Shown one piece after another: positions 50,979 to 61,370 of a stretch of DNA of 64,000 nt. Under the pieces are notes generated by a model. That model saw only the letters and a list, made by a program, of their open reading frames with translations, was not told the DNA's origin and made no database searches. Every line of letters begins with the position of its first letter. The first letter of the stretch is position 1. Origin of the DNA: Microcoleus sp. bin48.metabat.b7b8b9.023. Lineage in GTDB: Bacteria > Cyanobacteriota > Cyanobacteriia > Cyanobacteriales > Microcoleaceae. The position numbers and the translations under genes were made by a program. The stretch lies in NCBI RefSeq assembly GCF_013299185.1, contig NZ_JAAFKG010000017.1, positions 47,772 to 111,771 on the forward strand, in the 5' to 3' direction.

Positions 50979-52277
50979 ATGCGTATTGAAGAACTACATT
51001 TACAAAACTTTCGAGGTTTTCGAGAACTTAAATTAACACTTCCCTCTGATTTGGCTGTGTTCATTGGATCTAACGGTTCAGGTAAATCATCTATTTTAGA
51101 TAGTATTGCTATACTTTTATCTCAATTTGTATCTGCATTTAGACGAAAAGATTCACAAGGATTCAAAGGAAAAGGATTAAGGGATGATGATATTAATATC
51201 AACTCAGATATGACCTTCAATAATATTTGTGTTGTTATTGACTCCAATAATACGCTATCATGGAATATCATACGTTTTAAATACGGAGAACATTCAAATA
51301 ACACAGAAGCAATTAAAGAGTATGCTGTTCAGATTCTTCAAGACCTTGAAGATAAACCTGATTTAAGTATACCAATATTTGTTTATTATCAAACTCAACG
51401 TATAGTAATAAACTCTTCATCTGGCAAATATATAGCCACAAATCAATTTGATGCTTATAGAGCTTCCACAAGTACTATAACTGATTTTAGAGATTTCTTC
51501 GAGTGGTTTAAAGAAGAAGAAGAATATGAGAATGAAATTAGATTAAGAGAAAATATTGATTTTAGAAATAATAACCTAGAAATTGTGAGAAAAGCATTAG
51601 AAACATTTTTAGAAGGCTTTCCTGATACCGAGTTTTCAGATTTACATATAGTACGTGTAAGTTCTAGTAGAGAAGGTGGTATTCGTCATTTAAGTAAACC
51701 TTCATTAGTTATTAAAAAAAATGGTGAAAACTTTAAAATAGATCAACTTTCTGACGGTGAAAAAACTTTACTAATGATAGTAGTTGACATTGCGCGACGG
51801 TTAGCAATATTGAATCCTAGTATTACAAATCCTTCAGAATTACTAGAAAAAGGAACAGGAATAATATTAATTGATGAAATAGATTTACACTTACATCCTC
51901 AATGGCAAAGAATTGTCATTCCCAGTTTTAGAAAAACCTTCCCAAATTGTCAGTTTATTGTTACAACTCATTCACCCCAAGTCTTGAGTGGAGTCAACCG
52001 AGAAAACGTATTTATTTTAGAAGATTCAAAAATACTAGAATTTACACCCCACACTTTTGGGAGAGACAGTAATTCAATTCTGTTTGAAGTTATGGGTGTA
52101 GAAAAAAGACCTGTAAAAATGCAGGAAAGAATAGACAAATGTTTTGAAATGATAGATAATGATAACTTAGAGGAAGCTAAACTAGAACTACAAAAGTTAT
52201 CTGAATTATTGGGAAATAACGATCCAGAATTAGTAAGAGCTTATACACTTATAGATTTTTTAAACAGGGTAGAATGA
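50979..52277 (+). CDS. ptuA: Septu PtuA-like AAA ATPase
   Basis: A 432-residue ABC/SMC-type ATPase. Walker A is GSNGSGKSS (residues 30-38) after IEELHLQNFRGFRELKL; the ABC signature-like LSDGEKTLLMIV lies at about 257; Walker B is IILIDEIDLHLHPQ (about 293-306), and the H-loop is TTHSPQVLSGV. It overlaps the next gene by 4 bp (ATGA), and that gene encodes an HNH nuclease of PtuB type, so I read the pair as a Septu anti-phage system. AT content is well above the neighbours and no HIP1 octamer occurs, which points to horizontal transfer. Confidence 0.85.
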   Translation: MRIEELHLQNFRGFRELKLTLPSDLAVFIGSNGSGKSSILDSIAILLSQFVSAFRRKDSQGFKGKGLRDDDININSDMTFNNICVVIDSNNTLSWNIIRFKYGEHSNNTEAIKEYAVQILQDLEDKPDLSIPIFVYYQTQRIVINSSSGKYIATNQFDAYRASTSTITDFRDFFEWFKEEEEYENEIRLRENIDFRNNNLEIVRKALETFLEGFPDTEFSDLHIVRVSSSREGGIRHLSKPSLVIKKNGENFKIDQLSDGEKTLLMIVVDIARRLAILNPSITNPSELLEKGTGIILIDEIDLHLHPQWQRIVIPSFRKTFPNCQFIVTTHSPQVLSGVNRENVFILEDSKILEFTPHTFGRDSNSILFEVMGVEKRPVKMQERIDKCFEMIDNDNLEEAKLELQKLSELLGNNDPELVRAYTLIDFLNRVE

Positions 52278-52945
52278 AACGTATTATCAAAGGTTCTGAA
52301 CCTCCATGTCTTTTACAATATCGTCAAACAAACGACGCAAAATATGATAATTATCGTCCAAAAGAACCTTTAAAAAAGGCATTATTGGAAGAACAAGGTT
52401 ATATTTGTTGTTATTGTATGCAACGAATATCTATAGATGATATGGAAATTGAACATAACAAAGCTCAAAACGAGAATTGCTATCCAGAGTTACAACTAGA
52501 CTACAAAAATTTACTAGCTTCTTGCACTGGTAATAGAGGTAAAGGATTAAAAAATTTTCATTGTAATGCAAGAAAGGGATATTACGAAGGAAAGAATATC
52601 AATTATACAATAACTCTTAATCCAGCAGATAGTAATAAAAATTGTGAACATTACATCAAATATAGTTCAACTGGAAAATTATTATCTGCATCTGATGATG
52701 AAACTATTAATCGTGAACTAAATGAAATTTTAAATCTGAATCACCAAAATCTTATAGATAATCGTAAAATAGCTTTAGATGTTATTATTCACGTATTAAA
52801 TAAAAAGTTTTCCAATAAAACTTGGTCAAAGGAAGCTATCAAAAAGAAAGTAGAAGAACTGAGTAGCAAGGATGCAGAAGGCAAGTATAGTCCGTACTGC
52901 CAATATATTGCTTGGTATTTAACCAAAAGATTAAATAACCCTTAA
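52274..52945 (+). CDS. ptuB: Septu PtuB-like HNH nuclease (TIGR02646-like)
   Basis: A 223-residue protein. LKKALLEEQGYICCYCMQRIS gives a CxxC pair (Cys45, Cys48), and DDMEIEHNKAQN supplies the HNH histidine (His61), followed by YPELQLDYKNLLASCTGN with the asparagine and a later Cys/His. The pattern EQxxxCxYC...xEH is that of TIGR02646, used by PtuB. In Septu, PtuA ATPase and PtuB nuclease form one complex that blocks phage growth. The start overlaps the ptuA stop. AT-rich codon use is like ptuA and unlike the rest of the window. Confidence 0.85.
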   Translation: MKRIIKGSEPPCLLQYRQTNDAKYDNYRPKEPLKKALLEEQGYICCYCMQRISIDDMEIEHNKAQNENCYPELQLDYKNLLASCTGNRGKGLKNFHCNARKGYYEGKNINYTITLNPADSNKNCEHYIKYSSTGKLLSASDDETINRELNEILNLNHQNLIDNRKIALDVIIHVLNKKFSNKTWSKEAIKKKVEELSSKDAEGKYSPYCQYIAWYLTKRLNNP

Positions 52946-53590
52946 ACCGTAATTTAAATATTATTAGTGCGATCGCCGATCTTGTAGAGTGTGTTAATGA
53001 AATGTAACGCACCTTGTTTGTTTCTCAGCAGCAATTCCAAATTCCAAATCTGCTACTGTTGAAAGCCTTACGCCAAGAAGATTTTTAAATTCTTGATAGT
53101 TTGAGCGATCGCTGAAACGGCGCAAAATTATTCTGAATTTATTTTTGCTGAACCTTATCGCTTTTAACAATTTTTTAAAATATGCTAAATATTAGATCGG
53201 TCAACGTAGTTTTTGGAGAGGCAGATGATGCAGGCGATGCAGGAAATCGCCCTCTAAAACACATCAAATCATTTGAGAATATTTGTTGTTGGGTGAAATA
53301 GCGATCGCCCCTTACAAACTTGAGAAGATGAATGTTGAGGCGATCGCTATTTCATATTTTATGGTGGCTTGCTAGTAGTTGCACTTCTGCTTCTTGTAAT
53401 TAGAGCATTAAGTTGAGAATGGAACTTTGGCAAACTTTATAAAGCCAAACGGTGCGTCAGAAATATGCTTTCCGTACAACTTGAAAATCTCAAATCTGAC
53501 GCACCCTACTAGACATCCCAAGAATTGCCTGTCTTGAACAGGCAGGATGCCTGTTCCACAATAATTATGGGAGATGTCTACTAGCTAAAT
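52946..53590. other. Intergenic region without a supportable gene
   Basis: HIP1 sites return at 52970, which marks the right edge of the AT-rich island. A GGTGCGTCAGA / TCTGACGCACCCTAC inverted pair lies at 53451-53510, and a short GCCTGTC-type inverted repeat at about 53528-53558. No frame with plausible composition was found. Confidence 0.6.
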
Positions 53591-55705
53591 CTAAACAGAT
53601 TGAGTTACATGATGGCGGCTAGTCAACTTATCCAATTGATTCACCAACAAACTCAGGAACAATCCCACATCGGTGACAACTCCAGTAGATTCGATCGACC
53701 CCCGATCGCTCAATTTCGTCACCACAGCCGGATTAATGTCCACACAGACCATCTTTACACCCGCCGGAGTCATATTTCCCACACCAATGGAATGCAGCAT
53801 AGACGACAGCATTAACACCATATCCGCGCCCCGTAACAGCTCAGTATACTCTTCTTGAGCCTTCACCAAATCCATTTGCGTGTCGGGAAGCGGCCCGTCA
53901 TCGCGGATCGAACCAGCCAGAGAATACGGTATATTGTGCTTCACGCACTCGTACATCACACCGCTAGTAATCACGCCTGCTTCCACGGTTTTAGCAATAC
54001 TGCCATAACGGCGCACAGTGTTAATCATTTTCAAGTGGTGTCGGTGTCCGCCGCGCACAGCTACGCCACGTTTCATGTCAACTCCCAAAGAAGTTCCCAT
54101 GCTCGATTGTTCCATGTCGTGAACTGCGATCGCATTTCCACCTAACAATGCTTGCACGTAACCTTCGCGAATCAAATGCGCTAAATGTTCGCCACCGCCG
54201 GTGTGGATCACAACAGGCCCCGCCGTCACTACAACTTTACCGCCCCGATCGCGAATTTGGCGCAATTCCCACGCTACTTGTTCCACTACCAATTCTACCC
54301 GGCGCTCGCTAGAAACGCTACCGGACATGAAGCTAAATTCTTGAGAATTGCGCTGTTCCCGCGATTCTGTTTTGCGGATAGTGCGGATACCGACGACATC
54401 GACAACGACTTTTTCACCTATTTTTAAATCGCGCAACAATTTGCACGTAGCCACCGGGCCTTCTGCGGTTTCAGTAATCGCAACTGCACCATCCATCCGC
54501 TGATTTCGTGCTTTCACCCACTGACCGTTTACCCGCACTTCTGTAGGATAAATTGTACTAACGTAAAAGTCGTCTGGGCCGACACCATCTTGCACGACAT
54601 CTTCTAAAATAGCGTCGCAAATCTCTTGCGGCGGTGGCACTGCACCCAAGTCAATCAGCAATCCCATGATTTCTTCCATCACATCGTGGGAAGGTGCCGA
54701 AACTTTCACATCCGCAGATGATGTGCTTTGACGCTGTTCTCCTAAATTGAAATTGAGCACTTGGAAACTGCCGCCGTTTTCGATAATTAAGTCTAAAGCA
54801 CGACTGATTAAACCAGCATCGAGCAAGTGGCCTGCCATGCGAATGGTGCGGCTTTCTACCATCACGTTTGCCGATCGATCTTCTTGCACAGGTTCATTCA
54901 CCCGCAGCGTCAAACACTTACAGGCACCGCCCGCTTTCAAAAATTCGCTCATCGGGGTTTCAATGACTTGGAAGCCGGCTTGAGTGATGCGCGTTTTCAA
55001 GCCTTCGCTCACCTTGTTCATTACCACAACTTTGTCAATATTGACAGCATTGCAAGCAAAATTAGCGGCATCTGCTTCTTCGATCGCAATCCGTTTTTCC
55101 GGCGCTACTCGCATTTCAATTAAGCGGTTCGAGTAAGAGTCAAATGCTGCGGGATAGTAGAGCAAATAGCCGCCTGTGAGCGGACAAAAACAGGTGTCTA
55201 GGTGATAGAAACGTTCGTCTACTAAACGCAGCGACAGCACTTCAATATTCAGCCAGTTTGCTAGCAATGGGTGCGAGTCGAGTTCGGAACGGAAGCCGTA
55301 TCCTGCCCACAACCAGCGTCCTTCGCGATCGAGCAAAGCATCGCCCGCACCCTCAAACGGCAAATCTTTGGGGAGTTCGTGCACGGTGAAACCTTTGCTT
55401 TCAAACCATGCTTTAAAATAGGGTTCTTCGCCTTGGCGTTCCTTGTGATAGAAGCGGCTGAGGACAAAAGTATTGCCTAAAAGTAAGCCAGCGTTGGCGG
55501 TGAACACCATATCCGGCCAGCCTTTTTCGGGCGGTACCAAGTCTACAACGGCGTTGTCTTTCAACACGTGGTAAAGTTTCTCCCACTGTTCGACGGCGCG
55601 ATCGCGCGATGATTTGTGGACATTTCCCTCCATCCAAGGGTTAATCACGTAATCTACATCGTAGTGGTCGGGAGCGCACATCAGGAAGCGAATTGAGTCA
55701 GTCAT
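53591..55705 (-). CDS. argZ: Bifunctional arginine dihydrolase / ornithine cyclodeaminase
   Basis: A 704-residue enzyme (also called AgrE). Residues 1-280 are a guanidino-group-modifying arginine dihydrolase that turns arginine into ornithine, CO2 and ammonia; the catalytic cysteine is Cys264 in GGACKCLTLRV, and DMVFTANAGLLLG plus HELPKDLPFEGAGDAL are substrate motifs. Residues about 290-390 are the LOR/SDH-type linker, and 395-690 the TIGR00300-type cyclodeaminase that makes proline from ornithine (VVVTAGPVVIHTGGGEHLAHLI). It is the core of the cyanobacterial ornithine-ammonia cycle and cyanophycin breakdown. argG, which serves the opposite direction, lies about 6 kb away. Confidence 0.93.
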   Translation of the reverse strand: MTDSIRFLMCAPDHYDVDYVINPWMEGNVHKSSRDRAVEQWEKLYHVLKDNAVVDLVPPEKGWPDMVFTANAGLLLGNTFVLSRFYHKERQGEEPYFKAWFESKGFTVHELPKDLPFEGAGDALLDREGRWLWAGYGFRSELDSHPLLANWLNIEVLSLRLVDERFYHLDTCFCPLTGGYLLYYPAAFDSYSNRLIEMRVAPEKRIAIEEADAANFACNAVNIDKVVVMNKVSEGLKTRITQAGFQVIETPMSEFLKAGGACKCLTLRVNEPVQEDRSANVMVESRTIRMAGHLLDAGLISRALDLIIENGGSFQVLNFNLGEQRQSTSSADVKVSAPSHDVMEEIMGLLIDLGAVPPPQEICDAILEDVVQDGVGPDDFYVSTIYPTEVRVNGQWVKARNQRMDGAVAITETAEGPVATCKLLRDLKIGEKVVVDVVGIRTIRKTESREQRNSQEFSFMSGSVSSERRVELVVEQVAWELRQIRDRGGKVVVTAGPVVIHTGGGEHLAHLIREGYVQALLGGNAIAVHDMEQSSMGTSLGVDMKRGVAVRGGHRHHLKMINTVRRYGSIAKTVEAGVITSGVMYECVKHNIPYSLAGSIRDDGPLPDTQMDLVKAQEEYTELLRGADMVLMLSSMLHSIGVGNMTPAGVKMVCVDINPAVVTKLSDRGSIESTGVVTDVGLFLSLLVNQLDKLTSRHHVTQSV

Positions 55706-55938
55706 AATTCAGTTAAAATGTGGTAGATGCTACAGACTTAAGTTGAGATAGTATGTATTAAATCAACTCTCAAATTCACTCCCAAGAGAAAGAGTGAAAC
55801 GTCTGGCAGCGAAAAAAGTAGCTTTTAATTATATCACAGTTAGGTTAAAATCAAACTCAACCACAGAGAGTTTGCATGAAATATCGGAGAAAATTTCAGG
55901 TTTTGACATTATTTTCGGTCAATTACCTTTCATAAAAG

Positions 55939-55997
55939 GTTCGTAGTGAGGACTTTAGTCCTTCTTTCTGAGGACTAAAGTCCTCACTACAAACCTA
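55939..55997. repeat. Single TAGTGAGGACTTTAGTCC palindrome
   Basis: GGTTCGTAGTGAGGACTTTA and the inverse TAAAGTCCTCACTACAAACC around TCCTTCTTTCTGAGGAC. It overlaps the last codons and stop of the histidine-kinase gene, so it may act as its 3' hairpin. Confidence 0.85.
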
Positions 55998-58900
55998 TTT
56001 TACTTTTGACTTTTTGCGAAATCGGTAGTTCGATCGCAAATTCTGTACCTCGGTCAACTTCTGAATGACACCACAAATTACCGCCGTGGCGGTCTTTCAC
56101 AATTTGGTAACTAATCGACAATCCCAAACCAGTGCCACTGCCGATCGGCTTTGTACTAAAAAATGGGTCAAACATCCTTGACTGAACCTCGGGACAGATA
56201 CCGGGCCCGCTGTCAGCAATCCGCACGCACACTTGATTTTCGCTGCTGACTTCCGTAATAATGCGAATCTGACTAACTTTGTCATTACAGGTTGCTGATG
56301 ACTCTTCCACAGCATCGATCGCATTTGACAGCAAATTCATAAAAACTTGGTTTAATTGCGCCGGATAACACTCGACATTTGGCAGTTTGCCATAATTTTT
56401 GACAACTTGAATTTCCCGACCTTCTAGCTGTGACTGCAATCGATGCTGCAAAATCACCAAAGTGCTCTCTATCCCTTCATGAATGTCGGTGACTTTGCGC
56501 TCTTTTTCATCGAGTCTCGAAAAGTTTCGCAAGGACAACACGATCTGCTTAATTCTGTTAGCACCTGCTTGCATTGAAGCCAGCACTCTGGGGAAATCCT
56601 CAGCGATAAAATCCACTTCTATTTCTGCCAATTCTTCGGCAATTTCTGGCACTGGTTCGGGATAATTTTGCTGGTAAAGCTGGATCAATTTTACCAAATC
56701 TTTAGCGTACTGTGCGGCGGGAATAATATTGCCGTAGATGAAGCTGACGGGGTTATTGATTTCATGGGCAACTCCCGCCACCATTTGCCCAATACTTGAC
56801 ATTTTTGCGGCTTGAATCAGTTGTGATTGAGCATTTTTTAAGTATTCCAGAGTTTGTTCTAACTGTTGGGCTTTTTCTCGTTCTCGCTGTTCGCTACTTC
56901 GCAAACTTGCTTCGGCTTGTTTGCGATCGCTAATATCGATATGCGTGCCCGTCATCCGCAAAGGATTTCCCGAATCATCACGTTCCATCACCTTAGCTTG
57001 AGCCAAAATCCACTTCCATTCGCCGAATTTTGTCAGCATCCGAAATTCTGCTTCGTAGGTCGGTTTTTTGCCTACCACGTGAGCATTTATCGCTGCTGTA
57101 GCCAGAGGCAAATCATCTGGATGTACAAGTCTTTCCCAGGCTGCATAACTATTTTCTATTTCCTCTACTTCATATCCCAGCATCGTCTTCCACCGTGAAT
57201 TAAAATAGACTTCTCCCGTGGCAAGATTCCAATCCCACAATCCCGTCGCACTGGCTTCAAATGCCAGGTAAAAACGTTCTTCGCTAATTTGCAGCGCTGC
57301 TTCCGCTTCTTTGCGATCGGTGATATCCATTACTGTTCCAAACAGTTTAATTACTTCTAGGGATTTGTTAAAAATAGCTTCTCCCCTTGTTTCGAGGTAT
57401 CTGATTTGACCGCTGGGATGCAAAATTCGCAACTCTTTTTTGTAGGAAGTTCCCTGTGAGATACCAAGGCTGACAGTTTGTTGAAACAACTCTCTGTCCT
57501 CTGGATGATACATCTGTAAAAGTTCGATATATGTCGGTTCAGGTGCGGCTGAGTCCAGACCAAAAATGCGAAATACTTCTTCCGACCAAATATTTTTATT
57601 GGTGACGATATCGAATTCCCAATTGCCGATATGGGCAATTTTCTGGGCTGCTGCTAGACTAGCTTCGCTTTTTTGCAATTTAAGTCGCTGCTCTTTATCT
57701 TGTTCCAGAAGATTGGCTTGAGCGATCGCAATTCCCATTTGTGCGGCGACAGCTTTCAATAATCTGATCTCATTTTGCGTCCAGTGGCGGGGGAGATCGT
57801 ACTGATGCAAGCAAATCATGCCGTTAGCTTTTCCTTGGTAGGAAGTCCGGATGCACATCATCGAATTCAAACCTATTTGACAGCACAAATCTCGGTATTT
57901 TTCTAGCAGCGGTTCTGCAAAAACATCGTCAGAAACTACAACTTTGTCTTGGGACAATACAAACTCAGCATGAGGATTGTCTATCAAGGTAATTCCCAAA
58001 TCTAAAAGCGATTTAATTTCAGATTTTTTGTACTGACCTACACAAGAAAGGCGGGGAATTGGGTCTTCTTTGTAGGTATGAATTGAGCAGTAATCGGCAT
58101 TAAAAATCCGACCTATTTGGGCAACCGCTGTTTCAAAAACTTGATCCTGCTTTAAACTATAACGAATCTCCAGACTAATTGTTTCTAGCAGAAATCTTTG
58201 CTTGATTTGCCGCTCCAAAGCAGCCAAAGCTGTTTTAAGCTCGAATTCTGCTTGTTTGCGATCGCTAATTTCAGTAGCAGTTCCCAGAATTTTCCAAGGT
58301 TTGCCCTCCACCGTCCTTGAAAACACCGTATCCCGGCTAAAAAACCAGCGAAATTCACCATTTTTGTGTTCTATTTGGTATTCAAACTCAAAGCTTTCAC
58401 CATCTTTTGATGTCTGAATCCTCCTCATGTGTTCTGAGAATGCTGGCAAATCGTCAGGGTGTATTAAGTTAGGAAGAAATGCTGCTGGCATTTGCTGTAT
58501 TTCTTCCAGCGAGTAGCCAAGATCGATATATAGTTCGCGATTGAGATACAGAATTCGCTGTTCTATCACATCGTAAACGTACAAAACATTAGGATTCATT
58601 TTAATTACTGCCGACAGCCATTGCTGACTTTCTCGCAGTTGTGCTTCGACCCGCTTGCGTTCTTCTATTTCTGCTTCCAGGCGCGCATTTTGTGCTACTA
58701 CTTGCCGAGAAAGCCTGCTCAGATGCATTTGACTTTCGACGCGCGCGACCAATTCTTCTATTTGAAATGGTTTAGTAATGTAGTCTATAGCTCCCAGCGA
58801 AAAAGCTTTAACTTTATCAAAAGTTTCATTTAAAGAGCTGATAAAAATTACAGGAATATCTTTGGTTTCAGGAGCAGCTTTTAGCTGTTGGCAGACTTGA

Positions 58901-59145
58901 TAGCCATCTAGACCGGGCATCATAATGTCCAGCAAAATTAAATCTGGTGGAGTCGATCGCGCAAACTTAAGGGCTAATTTTCCATCTAGTGTTGGCCGCA
59001 CTTGATATCCCCGGTCGGACAACAACTTGGATAAAAGACGCAAGCTTTCTGGGTGGTCGTCAACAATTAAAATGTTTTGTTTTAAGCCAGATATTTCAGA
59101 TTGTTTTGTTGTTATTTTGGCGTATTTTTGGTCAAATTTATTCAC
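55987..59145 (-). CDS. Hybrid sensor kinase: receiver-PAS-GAF-PAS-PAS-HisKA-HATPase
   Basis: A 1052-residue soluble kinase. An N-terminal receiver (about 24-140) carries Asp73 in LLDIMMPGLDG and the KPFQ lysine. It is followed by PAS (about 175-300), GAF (about 330-485, YCSIHTYKEDPIPRLSCVG), two more PAS domains with PAC ends (about 500-620 and 630-755), a dimerisation domain with phospho-acceptor His794 in MVAGVAHEINNP, and a HATPase (QVFMNLLSNAIDAVEE, then DSGPGI and GTGLGLSIS). There are no TM segments. The receiver at the front suggests input from another kinase. No partner regulator is adjacent. Confidence 0.92.
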   Translation of the reverse strand: MNKFDQKYAKITTKQSEISGLKQNILIVDDHPESLRLLSKLLSDRGYQVRPTLDGKLALKFARSTPPDLILLDIMMPGLDGYQVCQQLKAAPETKDIPVIFISSLNETFDKVKAFSLGAIDYITKPFQIEELVARVESQMHLSRLSRQVVAQNARLEAEIEERKRVEAQLRESQQWLSAVIKMNPNVLYVYDVIEQRILYLNRELYIDLGYSLEEIQQMPAAFLPNLIHPDDLPAFSEHMRRIQTSKDGESFEFEYQIEHKNGEFRWFFSRDTVFSRTVEGKPWKILGTATEISDRKQAEFELKTALAALERQIKQRFLLETISLEIRYSLKQDQVFETAVAQIGRIFNADYCSIHTYKEDPIPRLSCVGQYKKSEIKSLLDLGITLIDNPHAEFVLSQDKVVVSDDVFAEPLLEKYRDLCCQIGLNSMMCIRTSYQGKANGMICLHQYDLPRHWTQNEIRLLKAVAAQMGIAIAQANLLEQDKEQRLKLQKSEASLAAAQKIAHIGNWEFDIVTNKNIWSEEVFRIFGLDSAAPEPTYIELLQMYHPEDRELFQQTVSLGISQGTSYKKELRILHPSGQIRYLETRGEAIFNKSLEVIKLFGTVMDITDRKEAEAALQISEERFYLAFEASATGLWDWNLATGEVYFNSRWKTMLGYEVEEIENSYAAWERLVHPDDLPLATAAINAHVVGKKPTYEAEFRMLTKFGEWKWILAQAKVMERDDSGNPLRMTGTHIDISDRKQAEASLRSSEQREREKAQQLEQTLEYLKNAQSQLIQAAKMSSIGQMVAGVAHEINNPVSFIYGNIIPAAQYAKDLVKLIQLYQQNYPEPVPEIAEELAEIEVDFIAEDFPRVLASMQAGANRIKQIVLSLRNFSRLDEKERKVTDIHEGIESTLVILQHRLQSQLEGREIQVVKNYGKLPNVECYPAQLNQVFMNLLSNAIDAVEESSATCNDKVSQIRIITEVSSENQVCVRIADSGPGICPEVQSRMFDPFFSTKPIGSGTGLGLSISYQIVKDRHGGNLWCHSEVDRGTEFAIELPISQKVKSKIGL

Positions 59146-60264
59146 GATAACCCCTCAGAGTCTTAGGAATATCTACGCAGCTTTTCTATCTATAGCGTTT
59201 ACTATTTTGTTTTCATATGATAATTTTGCTGCGTAATATAGTGTGTATTAATCAAATTGTAAGAATCATTAAAGCGCAAGTGCTTATAGGTGGAACTATG
59301 AGCTTGCGGCAACAATAAAATTGGGTAGATGTTGATTTATGGCGCGAATTTGAGCAGTATAAGTTTCTATCAGCTCCGCATCCTGTTTGTCAATCGCTGG
59401 TCATTCTATTTGAGATTGGAGATTTCGGGGTCAGACGTTCGGCTAGGGCGATCGTCCAACGATTTTAGATTTACAAGGGTAGATGAATCTGGGAGATTGA
59501 ACTTTTATCTAAAATTTTGGGATGCTCTTCAACAGTTGACAGTTGACAGTTGACAGTTTGAGAGCGACCTCTACCTATAGGTCAGAGGATTGGAGTAATG
59601 AATAGTCTGATTTTAATTTCTCCCTCAAAGACTTGGGGCTTTCAACCAATTCTTTCTGGTGACAGAAGAATGTGAGACGGTATCCGTTTTTGGACAGGAG
59701 TCATTGAGTGGCTGTATGCGATGCTTTTATTAGCTATGGCAGCATAAATCAGACACACAGCTTCCCTTTTGTGCTATGCCAGTGGCACTGTCCGATCGCC
59801 TGCCAACATAACGCACCCCTTAATTTCTATTCAGTCTATCAAAAATGTCTGCATCTTTAATTTTTTGTTTCAGCAAATTATTGCAGGCGATCGAGAAAAC
59901 AGCCGATATTCCTCAAATAACGCATAAATCCGGCAAATTTCATTAAATATAAAATTCAAACAGTGATTAGAACGCGGTTTCGCTACTATTGGGCTAGTTC
60001 CTCAATGTTTGTTTTTAAGTATATCTACCGGCTCTGCACGGCAAGCAAATCGAGCCTGACAACCGGCTACCGTATCTTAAGTTTTGTTGAGGCGTTGGCG
60101 CGATCGGGGCGATCGCCTGTACAGCATCTAGATTGTCTGCGATATTAGAGGAGGAGAGGATTTGACGAGTAGGGAATAGGGCCTTGAAATCTACAATTTA
60201 AATGCCGTACAGCTTACTCATCAGTCAATATCAATCTAAAATCTAAAATCTAAAATGGCACGAT
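59146..60264. other. Long intergenic stretch (1.1 kb) with no supportable gene
   Basis: Contains the second copy of the dispersed repeat (59530-59665) and ATCTAAA heptamers near 60232-60255. Small open frames exist (for example about 59329-59553 and 59963-60148), but none has a convincing start, composition or recognisable motif. It may hold decayed genes. Confidence 0.55.
59530..59665. repeat. Dispersed repeat (copy 2)
   Basis: Shares the order GTTGACA heptamers, GAGAGCGA, CTCTACCTATA, GGATTGGAGTAATGAATAGT, CTCCCTCAAAG and CCAATTCTTTCTGGT with 33187-33352. Confidence 0.75.
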
Positions 60265-61203
60265 CTATGGCATCTTTGTGGGAGCGTGCAATTCATCGCA
60301 AGCAGCATACACGGCTTTGACATTATACCAATTCAGAAAAATTCGAGCAATTTCTAAAGCTAACTGCGACTTACCTCGGTCAATCAACCACTGCAAAAAA
60401 GGTTTCATAGTGCGCTCGTTCAGCATCCCGCCCAAAGATAAAACTCCCCACAGTATTTGGTGCAAAACAGTCATTTGAATCATCAGCCGCACTTCCCAAC
60501 TCGGGTGTTTTTGATAAAACAAAACTCCCATTCTCCCGCGCTGAATTTCCCTGTCAATCATCCCAGGAATTTGGTCTAAACTAAAAGGTGGATGCCAGTG
60601 ATAGCCGACAGCATCCGGACATTTAATCAATTTTAAATTTAATTTTTTTAACCTAACTCCCAATTCCAAATCTTCCCATCCGTAAAGTTGAAAGCGAGTG
60701 TCAAACAGTCCAGCTTCCAGCAGCCAGTGACGGGCGATGGCGACATTTCCCGTAGCAAAATAAGCAGCCGAAAAATCAGTTATTTTGTAAGGTTCCGCAG
60801 TGGGATTGTCGAAATTGCAAGTATTAATCACACTGCCGTAAGTAAAAACCGCATCAGTATCTTTGTAAGCCTGTAACAAAGCATCTGCGTGTGCTTGCAA
60901 AAAATCCTTTGTGACGACTAAATCGCTATCAATAAAAATAATTGTCTCGCCTTTAGCATCTTCAACGCCCAAATTCCTGGCGGCGGCGGGGCCTTGGTGA
61001 GATTGACAGATCGATCGCACGTGCGGCAAAAACTCGGCATCTGCGGCCAACCACTCCAGCGTGCCATCTGTCGAGCCGTCATCGACTACAATTACCTCAT
61101 AATCTGCGATCGTGCTACCAAACTGCTGGTTTTCCAAAGCCAGTAGACATTTTGCCAAAATCGGTTTACGATTGTACGTCGGAATCACAACACTAAAAAA
61201 CAC
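60265..61203 (-). CDS. Family 2 glycosyltransferase
   Basis: A 312-residue GT-A enzyme. FFSVVIPTYNRKPILAKCLLAL opens the fold, then YEVIVVDDGSTDGT, GPAAARNLGVEDAKGETIIFIDSDLV (DSD metal site at about 90), and a C-terminal FQLYGWEDLELGVRLKKLNLKL of the Glyco_transf_7C type with the catalytic ED pair. The last 80 residues are helical and partly hydrophobic (LMIQMTVLHQILWGVLSLGG), suggesting membrane association. It probably works on surface polysaccharide or glycolipid; acceptor unknown. No sugar-pathway genes are adjacent. Confidence 0.85.
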   Translation of the reverse strand: MFFSVVIPTYNRKPILAKCLLALENQQFGSTIADYEVIVVDDGSTDGTLEWLAADAEFLPHVRSICQSHQGPAAARNLGVEDAKGETIIFIDSDLVVTKDFLQAHADALLQAYKDTDAVFTYGSVINTCNFDNPTAEPYKITDFSAAYFATGNVAIARHWLLEAGLFDTRFQLYGWEDLELGVRLKKLNLKLIKCPDAVGYHWHPPFSLDQIPGMIDREIQRGRMGVLFYQKHPSWEVRLMIQMTVLHQILWGVLSLGGMLNERTMKPFLQWLIDRGKSQLALEIARIFLNWYNVKAVYAACDELHAPTKMP

Positions 61204-61370
61204 GGCTTTTCCCCATCGCCACAGTTACCGTATCCCACGGTAGCAGATTTTTCGCAGCAAGTCCTCATGGGAAATAGCAAAGTTGAGCAAAAAAAGAATA
61301 TCTAAATCTGTACTATTTCTGACAAGAATTGATCTCAATTAGGTGCATAATAAAAAGTTGGTTAAATTCC

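Noticed and set aside
59963..60148. 61-codon frame in the long gap before the glycosyltransferase
   Set aside because: No ribosome binding site, no motif, and composition not clearly coding; left as unassigned.
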